Virus record (IMG/VR): IMGVR_UViG_3300047495_000053
Location: 1 to 28,286 of that record
Origin: a virus
Strand: one strand, 5' to 3'
DNA: 28,286 nt
Positions 7,305 through 13,753 of this stretch are shown piece after piece (the first letter of the stretch is position 1; each line of letters opens with the position of its first letter). The position numbers and the translations under genes were made by a program. The notes below the pieces were generated by a model. That model had not been told where the DNA came from. It saw nothing but the letters and a program-made list of their open reading frames with translations, and did no database searches.

Positions 7305-8149
7305 ACGCGCCCTTCAGACCCGCGCTGCGCTATCTTGGAGGCAAGTGGCGGCTCGCACCCAAGATCATCGCCCACCTGCCGCCGCATCGCGTCTATTGCG
7401 AACCCTATGGCGGGGCCGCCAGCGTGCTGCTGCGCAAGCCCCGGTCCTATGCGGAGATCTACAACGATCTTGACGAGGAGGTCGTGAACCTCTTCCGCGT
7501 CCTGCGAGACGAAGAGCTGGCGCAAAAACTCGTCCGGTTGGTCGAACTGACACCGTTCTCCCGCGCCGAATTCGAAGCGGCCTACCTGCCGGCGGACGGC
7601 CCGCTGGAGTCGGCTCACCAGCTGATTGTGCGATCCTTCAGGGGTCATGGATCGACAGCCGTGGGCAAGCGCAGCCGGACCGGCTTTCGCGCCGATAGCA
7701 ACAGGTCAAACACCACGCCCACCCACGACTGGGCCAACCTGCCGCCGGCGATCGGCGCGCTTATCGACCGGCTGCGCGGCGTGGTGATCGAGCGCCGGCC
7801 AGCGCTGGATCTGATCGCGCGCTTCGATACGGACGACACCCTCTTCTATGTCGATCCGCCATATCTCCAATCCACCCGAAGCCAGAAGAAGGCGCGGGGC
7901 GAGCTCGAGTGCGCCTATGGCCACGAGCTGACCGACGAAGACCATGCGGAGCTGCTGGAGCAGCTGCTGCATGTCCGTGGCCTGGTGATGGTCTCGGGCT
8001 ATCCATCGTCGCTCTACGACGACGCGCTCAAGGGATGGCGCCGGGTCGAGATGGACGCCCACGCCGATGGGGCGCGCCCCCGCGTCGAGGTGCTTTGGAT
8101 CAACCCCGCCGCCTGCGCGGCCCATGGCCTGTTTGGAGCGGTGGCATGA
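7301..8149 (+). CDS. D12-class DNA adenine N6-methyltransferase (Dam-like)
   Basis: This 282-residue enzyme has the D12/Dam-type order of motifs. YLGGKWRLAPKI near the N-terminus is the SAM-binding segment, CEPYGGAASVLL follows, YNDLDEEVVNLFRVLRD is the conserved Asn-Asp region, and YVDPPYLQ places the DPPY catalytic motif at about 185-188. It transfers a methyl group from SAM to adenine N6 in duplex DNA. The family length is normally 260-290, so it looks complete. No partner restriction endonuclease is adjacent, so it is a solitary phage methylase that may shield phage DNA or alter host gene control; the recognition site cannot be read from sequence. ATG 7301 overlaps the previous stop; the next gene overlaps its stop. 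Confidence 0.93.
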   Translation: MNAPFRPALRYLGGKWRLAPKIIAHLPPHRVYCEPYGGAASVLLRKPRSYAEIYNDLDEEVVNLFRVLRDEELAQKLVRLVELTPFSRAEFEAAYLPADGPLESAHQLIVRSFRGHGSTAVGKRSRTGFRADSNRSNTTPTHDWANLPPAIGALIDRLRGVVIERRPALDLIARFDTDDTLFYVDPPYLQSTRSQKKARGELECAYGHELTDEDHAELLEQLLHVRGLVMVSGYPSSLYDDALKGWRRVEMDAHADGARPRVEVLWINPAACAAHGLFGAVA

Positions 8150-8373
8150 CCGTGGCCGACAACATCGCCGACGACATGCTGGTCGGCGCGGAAGAGATCG
8201 CCCGAGTGCTTGGCTGGAAAGCTCGCCAAGTCTACGCCATTAGGGAGGTCGGGGGAGATGCGCCAGTCCGCAAGCGTAAAGGCCTGGGCCTTTACGCCTT
8301 CAAGAGCGAGCTCGTCGCATGGCTGACAGCCAGCGAGACTCTGCCGCATGCCGGCGACGGTCCCACCGCGTGA
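8146..8373 (+). CDS. small MerR/AlpA-type HTH protein, putative excisionase
   Basis: This 75-residue protein has a DNA-binding fold typical of excisionase-like proteins: DDMLVGAEEIARVLGW, then KARQVYAIREVG, and LYAFKSELVAWLTA, the usual 'wing then helix' end. Its position immediately before the integrase gene supports a role in directing excisive recombination, or as a regulator of int. The same fold is used by terminase small subunits and AlpA-type activators, so excisionase is an inference from context. The start overlaps the methylase stop (ATGA). Confidence 0.65.
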   Translation: MTVADNIADDMLVGAEEIARVLGWKARQVYAIREVGGDAPVRKRKGLGLYAFKSELVAWLTASETLPHAGDGPTA

Positions 8374-8407
8374 CCGCTGCGCACGATCATGCGTATCATC
8401 GACCCTG

Positions 8408-9652
8408 ATGGCCAACGTCCGAAAGATCGTCACCGCGCCACGGCGCGACGGCTCGACCAAGGTGAGCTGGCGCGCCACCTGGTCGTCGCCCGACGGCAAG
8501 CGCCAGTCGAAGAATTTCACCCGAAAGGGTGAGGCCGACGCATGGCTACGCGAGATCGCCGCCGGCCGGCAGGGCGGCTCGGCGACGATGACCGTGGCCG
8601 CTCTTGGCGCCAAACATCATGCCTGGTTCGATGGCTTGGTAAAGGCCGGGATCCGCGAGCCGGGGACGCTCGACGGTTATGCGACCGCACTGGACCTGCA
8701 CGTGGCGAGCGACGTCGCTTTCGCAAAGACGCGCCTGGCCGACCTCACCTCTCCAAAGGTCCAGCGTTTCCTCGACGACCTATTCCTGCGGGCAGGTTCA
8801 GCCGAGGTGGCTAAAAGGACGCGCAAGGCGCTCGTCGTCTGGTGCGGGTTTGGACAGCGCTCGGGCTGGCTGATCAGCAATCCCGCCGAGCCGTGCAAGG
8901 TCATGACGACTGACCGACCGGAAGAGGGCGATGAGCGGTGCACGTTACCGCCCAAAGCTCAGCTCGGCGCGCTGCTCGCGGCGGCCGAGGCTGGACCCTT
9001 TCCCATCCGCGACACCGCCGTGGTGCGCCTGCTCATGTTCGGCGGGCTCAGGATCTCCGAGCTGCTTGGGCTGGCCAATGATGCGGTAAAACCAGGCGCC
9101 AACGGCGGAGTCGTGGTGGGCGTGCGGGAGCGGCTGGAGCGCCGCCATGTCGTGCTCGGCCGCGTGAAGTCGAAGAAGGCCAGCCGGGATGTGCCGATGG
9201 GAGAGCTCGCCGGCCGCGCGGTGAAGGCTTGGCGGCTCTCCCGCGGGCCCGTCAAGGGGTTCGAACATGTTGCGTTGAACGGAACGCGGACGCGAGTCAC
9301 GGGACGCCTTTTTCCCAACCCGTCAGGCGGTGACCTTTGGAAGTACGACGACTTCGTCCGGGACTGCTGGTTGCCCATGATGGCCCGCGCAGGCCTGGTC
9401 GAATCGATCGCGGACAGCAAGGGCAAGAACCGGCCAACTCAGGCCTTCGGTCCCCACGCGATGCGCCATGTGGCTGCGAGTTTATGGATCGAGCAGGGCT
9501 TGGCGCCGAAGAAGGTCCAGGAACTGCTCGGCCACTCGACGCTCCAGCTGACCATGGATCTCTACGGTCACCTATGGCGCGACGACGAGCAGGACTATGC
9601 GCTGGCCCAGGCTTCAGAGGCCTTGATCGCTGTCGCCAAGACGACCGCCTGA
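8408..9652 (+). CDS. int: tyrosine site-specific integrase
   Basis: This 414-residue recombinase is of normal phage-integrase length. Residues 1-60 resemble an arm-binding beta domain (SWRATWSSPDGKRQSKNFTR), about 65-165 the SAM-like core-binding domain, and about 185-400 the catalytic domain. Active-site residues are visible: R215 in GGLRISELLG, H350 and R353 in PHAMRH, H376 in LGHSTLQLT and the nucleophile Y386 in MDLYGHL. The open frame extends to 8348, but that part overlaps the excisionase-like gene; MANVRKIV at 8408 is the likelier start, although no strong ribosome binding site precedes it. A tRNA-Leu 3' fragment lies 79 bases after its stop, the expected place for its attachment site. 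Confidence 0.95.
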   Translation: MANVRKIVTAPRRDGSTKVSWRATWSSPDGKRQSKNFTRKGEADAWLREIAAGRQGGSATMTVAALGAKHHAWFDGLVKAGIREPGTLDGYATALDLHVASDVAFAKTRLADLTSPKVQRFLDDLFLRAGSAEVAKRTRKALVVWCGFGQRSGWLISNPAEPCKVMTTDRPEEGDERCTLPPKAQLGALLAAAEAGPFPIRDTAVVRLLMFGGLRISELLGLANDAVKPGANGGVVVGVRERLERRHVVLGRVKSKKASRDVPMGELAGRAVKAWRLSRGPVKGFEHVALNGTRTRVTGRLFPNPSGGDLWKYDDFVRDCWLPMMARAGLVESIADSKGKNRPTQAFGPHAMRHVAASLWIEQGLAPKKVQELLGHSTLQLTMDLYGHLWRDDEQDYALAQASEALIAVAKTTA

Positions 9653-9666
9653 AAACGGCGTCTTTT
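9643..9666 (+). terminator. possible weak terminator at the end of int
   Basis: A short imperfect stem (9643-9649 with 9657-9662, one bulge) spans the int stop codon and is followed by TTTT and CT. The stem is only about 6 bp, so this is a weak call; it would separate int transcription from the attachment site. Confidence 0.3.
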
Positions 9667-9730
9667 CTCTGAGCGCCCCAGGAGCGCCGCACCCGGTCTA
9701 AAGGCTTGATTTATAAGCATCCGTTCCACA

Positions 9731-9785
9731 CTCAAAATCTGTTGGCTGTGAGGTCGTGTTGGTTCGAGTCCGACCCGGGGCACCA
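9731..9785 (+). other. tRNA-Leu(CAA) 3' fragment, attachment-site core (attP or prophage-end att)
   Basis: Bases 9731-9785 hold the 3' portion of a leucine tRNA: anticodon loop with CAA at 9733-9735, the 3' anticodon strand (9738-9742), a class II variable arm, a T arm (stem 9758-9762 with 9770-9774 around TTCGAGT), the 3' acceptor strand and encoded CCA (9783-9785). The 5' half is missing: the bases before the loop do not pair with 9738-9742, and no D arm or matching 5' acceptor strand is present. Phages that integrate into tRNA genes carry just such a 3' copy so the host gene is restored. Its closeness to int supports this reading. Confidence 0.85.
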
Positions 9786-10202
9786 CTATTTTCGTATGAT
9801 ATCAGTAACTTATCGCCCGACTGGGCGAAGGGGAGGACCTGAGCGGCCTTTCCGCCTGTTCCGTTGATTTCCCACGCTTTTCCGCCGTTTCCATATTTTC
9901 CGTTCTTCTCCGAGCGCCGCGACAGCGCCGCAAGGTTGGCCGCATGTTCTGCCGGATGACGCGTTGGCCGGCCCGCTGCCTGCCTTCTCGGGAACCGCGG
10001 TCATCCATCGCGACGCTGATCTTCGCCAACCTGAGAGCAGGATAAGGTTAGACAAAGTTAGAGCGGTAGACAGCCAATCAAGAGCGCTTCCCGCCAAATC
10101 AACGGGTTAGCCCAGCCGCACTGTCTACCCGAATCGCAAATCGCCGTTGCGGGCGCCTCAGGACTGGACACATCCCCCTGAACGGATGCAGAACGCGCGT
10201 CC
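9786..10202 (+). other. repeat-bearing non-coding region beside the attachment site
   Basis: No convincing gene is seen in these 417 bases; open frames on the minus strand have poor composition and no ribosome binding sites. It holds a 6-bp hairpin (9813-9828), several TTCCG-type repeats (TTTCCGCC at 9849 and 9879; related copies near 9858 and 9897), two GTTAGA copies 10 bases apart (10047, 10057) and a perfect 9-bp inverted repeat. This is the expected place for integrase arm sites, excisionase sites or an operator region. Confidence 0.5.
10065..10129. repeat. 9-bp perfect inverted repeat (GGTAGACAG / CTGTCTACC)
   Basis: GGTAGACAG at 10065-10073 is matched by CTGTCTACC at 10121-10129, 47 bases apart. 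The left copy continues a one-turn periodic series with GTTAGA at 10047 and 10057. Such arrays are typical of protein-binding sites near attP or at operators; which protein binds is unknown. Confidence 0.5.
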
Positions 10203-10493
10203 ATGGGACGACGCGCTCCTGATCGATGGCCAGCGGAAGAATGGAGGCGATGTGCGCCTACGGTCAGCAAGATGCGGGCGGCTGGATGGGACGTCATCTC
10301 CTACTGCCGCGCCTGCCACCTGACCATGCGGGTGAACCTGAAGCTTGTCGAGCGGATCTCCGGACCGGAGACGGTCCTGTGGAACAGGCAGTCCAAATGC
10401 AGGCGGATCGGCTGCTCGGGAACGGTGGAGTTTCAGGGCCGGGCGCCGGAGCTCATGACCCATATCCGGCTCTTCGCGCAGTGGGTGGACTGA
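10203..10493 (+). CDS. small Cys-pair hypothetical protein (96 aa)
   Basis: This protein has 96 residues. Its core has YCRACHLTMRVNL (C-x2-C) and KCRRIGCSGTVEF (C-x4-C), which together could bind one zinc ion in a ribbon. Proteins with this look are frequent in Caulobacterales genomes and prophages but lack a known function, as far as I recall. The ATG at 10203 has no strong ribosome binding site; an in-frame ATG at about 10272 is an alternative that keeps all Cys residues. It is followed two bases later by a second Cys-pair gene, which suggests a two-gene unit. Confidence 0.6.
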   Translation: MGRRAPDRWPAEEWRRCAPTVSKMRAAGWDVISYCRACHLTMRVNLKLVERISGPETVLWNRQSKCRRIGCSGTVEFQGRAPELMTHIRLFAQWVD

Positions 10494-10495
10494 CA

Positions 10496-10795
10496 ATGGA
10501 TGATCCGTCCGGCGTCCCGCTCGCCCACTATCTCGACGCGCACCCGGGCGCCGGCGTTCAGCTCAACTGCGAGGTCTGCGGCCACCAGGAAACCCTGCCG
10601 ATGGCGGGCGTGGTTGTGCGCCTCGAGGCGCGCGGGATCAACGCGCGCGCCTTCGGGATCAGGCGGGTGGCGAAGCTGGTGGACAAGGCGTGCGCCTGCG
10701 GCGCGAGGTCCTGGACGTCTCGGCCGGCCTGGCCGCCGTGGCGAGGACCAGACGCGCAAAAGCCCCGCCCGGCCGAAGCCGAGCGGGGCGAGTGA
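10496..10795 (+). CDS. small Cys-pair hypothetical protein (99 aa)
   Basis: This 99-residue protein has NCEVCGHQ (C-x2-C) at about residues 26-29 and ACACGARSW (C-x-C) near 69, a possible split zinc site. A helix between them (VVVRLEARGINARAFGIRRV) and a Pro-rich tail complete it. It begins 2 bases after the previous Cys-pair gene; the longer upstream open frame is a shadow of that gene. Its last 30 codons coincide with a strong hairpin. The function is unknown; nucleic-acid binding is a guess from the Cys pairs. Confidence 0.6.
   Translation: MDDPSGVPLAHYLDAHPGAGVQLNCEVCGHQETLPMAGVVVRLEARGINARAFGIRRVAKLVDKACACGARSWTSRPAWPPWRGPDAQKPRPAEAERGE
10758..10789 (-). terminator. minus-strand terminator-like hairpin
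   Basis: A long stem (7 bp 10762-10768 with 10783-10789, one mismatch, then 4 bp) closes on a UUCG-type loop when read on the minus strand, followed by TTTT (complement of 10758-10761). It overlaps the end of a plus-strand gene. It could block minus-strand transcription heading toward int; on the plus strand there is no T tract. Confidence 0.4.
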
Positions 10796-10860
10796 TAAAT
10801 GCTCTCGCTTTCAGGATGCGTGAGCGTCAGATTCGGTCATTCGAAACGATTCGGATTTGC

Positions 10861-11130
10861 ATGCCTCACTTCGACATCGCAGCACTTGCAAAAGCAGGCG
10901 TGACAGGTCCTCTGCTCGCCGGGTTCCTGCTCTTAGCTATCGTGGCACTCAGGTTGCCGAAGCTGATCGGAGCCATTGAACGATTTGTGGACAGCTACCG
11001 GCGAAGAACTCAGGAGTATCAACTCGCATGCCGCCGGATGGACGAGGCCCAACGTCAGCGCCTTGCCACGCAACCGGCGCCGATGCCTGGGCATTCAGCC
11101 GCGAAGAAGTCCAAGCGTAGGAAAAAGTAG
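10861..11130 (+). CDS. membrane-anchored hypothetical protein
   Basis: This is an 89-residue protein from ATG 10861 (an upstream in-frame ATG at 10816 would add 15 residues). It has one clear membrane segment (GPLLAGFLLLAIVALRLPKL), followed by a basic helical cytoplasmic part (IERFVDSYRRRTQEYQ...) and a Lys-rich C-terminus (AAKKSKRRKK). No family is recognised. The surrounding DNA is about 52% GC by hand count, clearly lower than the early and tail operons, so it may be a recent acquisition carried as cargo next to the attachment site. Confidence 0.5.
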   Translation: MPHFDIAALAKAGVTGPLLAGFLLLAIVALRLPKLIGAIERFVDSYRRRTQEYQLACRRMDEAQRQRLATQPAPMPGHSAAKKSKRRKK

Positions 11131-11162
11131 GGCCGCCCAACTCCAGCGCGAAAAACCTATCC

Positions 11163-11191
11163 TTGACACCTGACGCTTACATGATGTCCTA
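11163..11191 (+). promoter_or_regulatory. possible sigma-70 type promoter
   Basis: A perfect TTGACA occurs at 11163-11168, 47 bases before the next start codon. The hexamer at the expected spacing (GTCCTA) is a poor -10 match, so only the -35 element supports this call. Confidence 0.25.
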
Positions 11192-11214
11192 GGGCACCGA
11201 ATGAGGGATCTCTA

Positions 11215-11751
11215 ATGTCGTCAATCATTCTGATTGGCATTGCGGCTCTGGCCACGGCAGGAGTCATGTTCGGCCTACCGTCATGGCTCCGTGGACGCGC
11301 GCGTCACATGGCATGTGCCGCCAATCACCTGACCGAAATGACGCCAGCGGCGGCGGCTCTGATCGAAGACTTGACGGTTCCTGCAGAGATTAGCGAGTTC
11401 ATGGCGTTCGTGGTGCGAGACGCCAACAACCCGTTGCTGGCCCGGATCATGGTGCGGCACATTCTTGACGGGCGCTTCTTCAAGAAAGTTCAAAGCGCGT
11501 CGAGCACGCGCCTGAGCCGGGCCTTCGAGACTCTGAACCCGGAGCAAATGGAGCTATTTGCGGCTGTCGTTGGCAACGCGATGGTCGCGTCTGCCCATGC
11601 TGATCTTCTGCATGCCTCCAAGTACCTGAGAGTCATCAAATGGGGTCTGCTCCAGGAAAGCCCGGCCCGATTCGACCGCCCGCAGAAGGCCCGCGATGTC
11701 GCTATCGAGCTTCAACGAGGTCGCTCTCCTCGCGAACTCGTTCCGGCTTAA
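11215..11751 (+). CDS. membrane-anchored hypothetical protein (178 aa)
   Basis: This 178-residue protein has an N-terminal membrane anchor (SIILIGIAALATAGVMFGLP) followed by Arg residues (SWLRGRARH), which predicts a cytoplasmic C-terminal domain. That domain is helical (TPAAAALIEDLTVPAEISEF, NPEQMELFAAVVGNAMVA) and has no motif I recognise. It is the last plus-strand gene before the convergent lysis/tail operon and, with its neighbour, sits beside the attachment site in lower-GC DNA. Genes in that position often act in the lysogen, for example in superinfection exclusion; that is inference only. Confidence 0.6.
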   Translation: MSSIILIGIAALATAGVMFGLPSWLRGRARHMACAANHLTEMTPAAAALIEDLTVPAEISEFMAFVVRDANNPLLARIMVRHILDGRFFKKVQSASSTRLSRAFETLNPEQMELFAAVVGNAMVASAHADLLHASKYLRVIKWGLLQESPARFDRPQKARDVAIELQRGRSPRELVPA

Positions 11752-12013
11752 GCGAGCGTCGCGGCATCATTTAATTCCATGTGTGATTCTACCAGAGAGA
11801 GCACCCGCCGGTCGGACCGGTGGCGGGGCTGAAGGGGCGTGCACCCCCGGACGTGCGAGCTCCACTCTCGCGGCCCAGGGTGGTGAGACACCCTGGCCCC
11901 CGCCGTACATTCACGGCGACGGCTCATCCTATCAAATGCTGGCTCGGTTTGGCCAGCCGCTCACCTGCCGCACCGCTTACACATCGGCCAAGGTGAGCTT
12001 TGGAATACCCGAC
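11752..12013. other. hairpin-rich convergent intergenic region
   Basis: No gene is supported in these 262 bases. Several inverted repeats follow one another: CCGGTC-G-GACCGG (11808-11820), GGGG/CCCC around GTGCAC (11834-11847), an 8-bp stem 11875-11882 with 11889-11896, a 6-bp stem 11901-11906 with 11913-11918, and a 6-bp stem 11938-11943 with 11952-11957. It separates the plus-strand 11215 gene from the minus-strand endolysin gene. Bidirectional termination or a structured RNA are both possible. Confidence 0.4.
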
Positions 12014-12562
12014 TCACACATCCACGGTGAGCGGACGGGCGACGATGGGCGCCTCGCCGGTGGCCGCGGGCGCCTCGTTTGGACGGCCTACCGACGTGTG
12101 GGCCGGATCCTCATAGAAGGAATGTGCGCCTATTTTAACAATTTCGCGCGCCGTGCGGGCCCAGTCCGGCTGCGCCAGCGCCAGGTTGTCGTAGAGGACC
12201 GTGAGCTTGGTCAAGCGGTCATAGAGCGGTCCGTGGAACGTGCCGGCATCGACCTGGGCGACGATGGCGGCGGCGATATTCCAGCTCGGCGTGTGCGCCT
12301 TGGCTTGGGCGAGCAGCGTCGCCACGCGGGCCGCGGTCTGTGCGCCATCCTTCGCCACAGTCTCATAATGGCCGTTGGCGAAGGCGTGGGTGACCCAGCT
12401 GAACTGGTCATGCCCCTCGATCGTGCCGATCACCGTGCCGTTGGAGTTGTAGTGCAGGCGCGTGCGGTTATCGATGACGAGGCTGACGCCGCCCTGCCCT
12501 TCTGGCGGCTGGTTTCCGGCCTCCTGGATCACGCATAGGATATTGAGCTCGAGATCGGTCAT
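12014..12562 (-). CDS. SleB-like cell wall hydrolase (endolysin)
   Basis: The protein has 182 residues. The N-terminal ~110 residues resemble the SleB/CwlJ 'Hydrolase_2' fold: VIQEAGNQPPEGQGGVSLVI places the putative catalytic Glu at residue 14, followed by DNRT and HDQFSW, the usual strand end. These enzymes cleave peptidoglycan (lytic transglycosylase type) and are common endolysins in alphaproteobacterial phages. There is no signal peptide, so release depends on the upstream holin-like gene. The C-terminal 35 residues are Pro/Ala-rich and unassigned. The start overlaps the stop of a 37-residue membrane protein (ATGA). It is the last gene of the minus-strand lysis cassette. Confidence 0.8.
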   Translation of the reverse strand: MTDLELNILCVIQEAGNQPPEGQGGVSLVIDNRTRLHYNSNGTVIGTIEGHDQFSWVTHAFANGHYETVAKDGAQTAARVATLLAQAKAHTPSWNIAAAIVAQVDAGTFHGPLYDRLTKLTVLYDNLALAQPDWARTAREIVKIGAHSFYEDPAHTSVGRPNEAPAATGEAPIVARPLTVDV

Positions 12563-12672
12563 TTCGGGCGATGCCTTCTGGCCTGTGCGGCGCCGCGGTG
12601 CGCCAGCTTGATGATGCGCGCGACCAGCAGGGTGAGCACGGCCAGGCCGACCCAGAACCAGAGCGGCGGCAT
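12559..12672 (-). CDS. 37-residue membrane protein in the lysis cassette
   Basis: A short frame from ATG (12672-12670) to TGA (12561-12559) encodes 37 residues: MPPLWFWVGLAVLTLLVARI, then a basic tail ending RRHRPK. It is one predicted membrane helix with a positively charged C-terminus, and its stop overlaps the endolysin start by 4 bases. Position and composition suggest a small holin, antiholin or a membrane accessory of lysis; no lipobox is present, so it is not an outer-membrane spanin. The length is below the usual annotation cut-off. Confidence 0.6.
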   Translation of the reverse strand: MPPLWFWVGLAVLTLLVARIIKLAHRGAAQARRHRPK

Positions 12673-12699
12673 GGGCGACCTCGTACGGAGCGTCAGGGT

Positions 12700-13122
12700 T
12701 CAGTTCGGATCTGTAAGATCGGGCAGCGTCGGAGCCAGAGGGGGCGTGGCGCCCAGGGCGATCAGCCTCGCCTCGAGATCCAGGATGTGGCGGATCAGCG
12801 CCTGGACGAAAAGCTCGACCTTAGCCAACCGCCGGCGTACCCGCTGCCCCTCTTTCTCGAGCGCCTGAGCGTCGTCGCGCAGATTGCGGATCGACGCCAA
12901 TTGCCGGCCATTCTCCTCCTGAAGCTCATCAACGAGTTTTCTGAAGGCGTCGGCGATGTGGTCGCTCACCTCGGCCTGGACCACCTTCTTGTGGCGGCGC
13001 TTGGCGACCCATTGGGCGCAGACCGCCCCACCGGCGGCCAGGCCGCCACTGGCGAGAGCGCTTATTAAGGCCACCCACCAGGGCGTGCTCATCTGGGATG
13101 TCGCGTGGGCCATGATATTCAC
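12700..13122 (-). CDS. membrane-anchored coiled-coil protein (possible i-spanin-like)
   Basis: About 140 residues. An N-terminal membrane segment (WWVALISALASGGLAAGGAV) is followed by KRRHKK and a long coiled coil (VDELQEENGRQLASIRNL..., KEGQRVRRRLAKVELFVQ), ending in a Pro-rich tail. Anchor-plus-coil is the architecture of Rz-like inner-membrane spanins and of some Mu-type lysis-module proteins; the orientation is not certain, and no partner lipoprotein is seen here. A GTG at 13122 (overlapping the holin-like stop, with GAGAGGA upstream) or ATG at 13113 can start it. Confidence 0.65.
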   Translation of the reverse strand: MNIMAHATSQMSTPWWVALISALASGGLAAGGAVCAQWVAKRRHKKVVQAEVSDHIADAFRKLVDELQEENGRQLASIRNLRDDAQALEKEGQRVRRRLAKVELFVQALIRHILDLEARLIALGATPPLAPTLPDLTDPN

Positions 13123-13499
13123 CCCGCATCCTCTCTCTTGGAGGACGGCGCAGAAACCTCGTCCGCCGACGCCGCCCTCACCTCGGCGACCTCAGTCGTC
13201 GTCATAGCGATAGCGTTCGGGAGCTGCGCCGCCATGGCGGCGGCCTTCCTGGCGTTGACCCGCGTGATGACCTGGCCATAGACAATGGCGCCGATGCCGA
13301 TCACCCCGCCCAACAGCGACCCGATGGGCCCTATGAGCGTCGTCAAGATCGTGATCGCCCCGGCGGCCTTCGCCAGGCCAAACGCCGCTGCGATCAAGCC
13401 CGCCGCAGCGAGAACCTGACGAATCAACGCTTCGATCTGCGGCTGGGTCGGGGTGGCGTGCACGATGATGGGCGCCTCGACCGGGCGGGTCTCAGTCAT
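13119..13499 (-). CDS. holin-like membrane protein
   Basis: This 126-residue protein has two hydrophobic stretches (LAAAGLIAAAFGLAKAAGAI and TLIGPIGSLLGGVIGIGAIV), flanked by a polar N-terminus (MTETRPVEAPIIVHATPT) and a charged C-terminus (RVNARKAAAM..., SSKREDAG). Two membrane segments, small size and the position first in the lysis cassette fit a holin that would permit the endolysin to reach the wall. No particular holin superfamily is recognised. AAGGAGA lies about 7 bases before the ATG. It follows a strong terminator, so the cassette may have its own promoter, which I cannot identify. Confidence 0.65.
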   Translation of the reverse strand: MTETRPVEAPIIVHATPTQPQIEALIRQVLAAAGLIAAAFGLAKAAGAITILTTLIGPIGSLLGGVIGIGAIVYGQVITRVNARKAAAMAAQLPNAIAMTTTEVAEVRAASADEVSAPSSKREDAG

Positions 13500-13589
13500 G
13501 GGCTGTCTCCTTAAAAGTGCAGGTTTCGGAGCCGCCCACCTACAGCGTGGAATGGCGGGGTTTCGTGGGAAGGCCGGCCTGCGGGCAAG

Positions 13590-13612
13590 AAAAAGGGCGG
13601 CCGAAGCCGCCC
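13590..13612 (-). terminator. Rho-independent terminator between tail and lysis genes
   Basis: Read on the minus strand, GGGCGGC-TTCG-GCCGCCC (13612-13595) is a perfect 7-bp stem with a UUCG tetraloop, followed by TTTTT (13594-13590). It lies after the last tail-module gene and before the holin-like gene, so it should end or attenuate late tail transcription. Confidence 0.8.
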
Positions 13613-13753
13613 TGAAATTCAGATGATGGAGAAGATGAGGCTCGGCCGGACCGCGCCGATCAGATCAGGGCCGCTGCTCTCGCCGCTGAACGCATGCATC
13701 GCTCAGCGTGCGCCCGCGTGCAATGTGACGGCAGGTCGCTCCTATTATGACCG

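Noticed and set aside
9691-9785. Complete functional tRNA-Leu gene
   Set aside because: The 5' acceptor strand, D arm and 5' anticodon strand are missing; only the 3' part matches.
9802-10097. Minus-strand frames beside the attachment site
   Set aside because: They are Arg-rich with no ribosome binding site and overlap the repeat array.
11696-12538. Long plus-strand frame over the convergent gap and the endolysin gene
   Set aside because: It is antisense to the SleB-like endolysin and crosses several hairpins; no domain is visible.
13619-13699. 26-residue minus-strand frame just before the lysis-proximal terminator
   Set aside because: It has no ribosome binding site and no hydrophobic or motif signature; too short to support.
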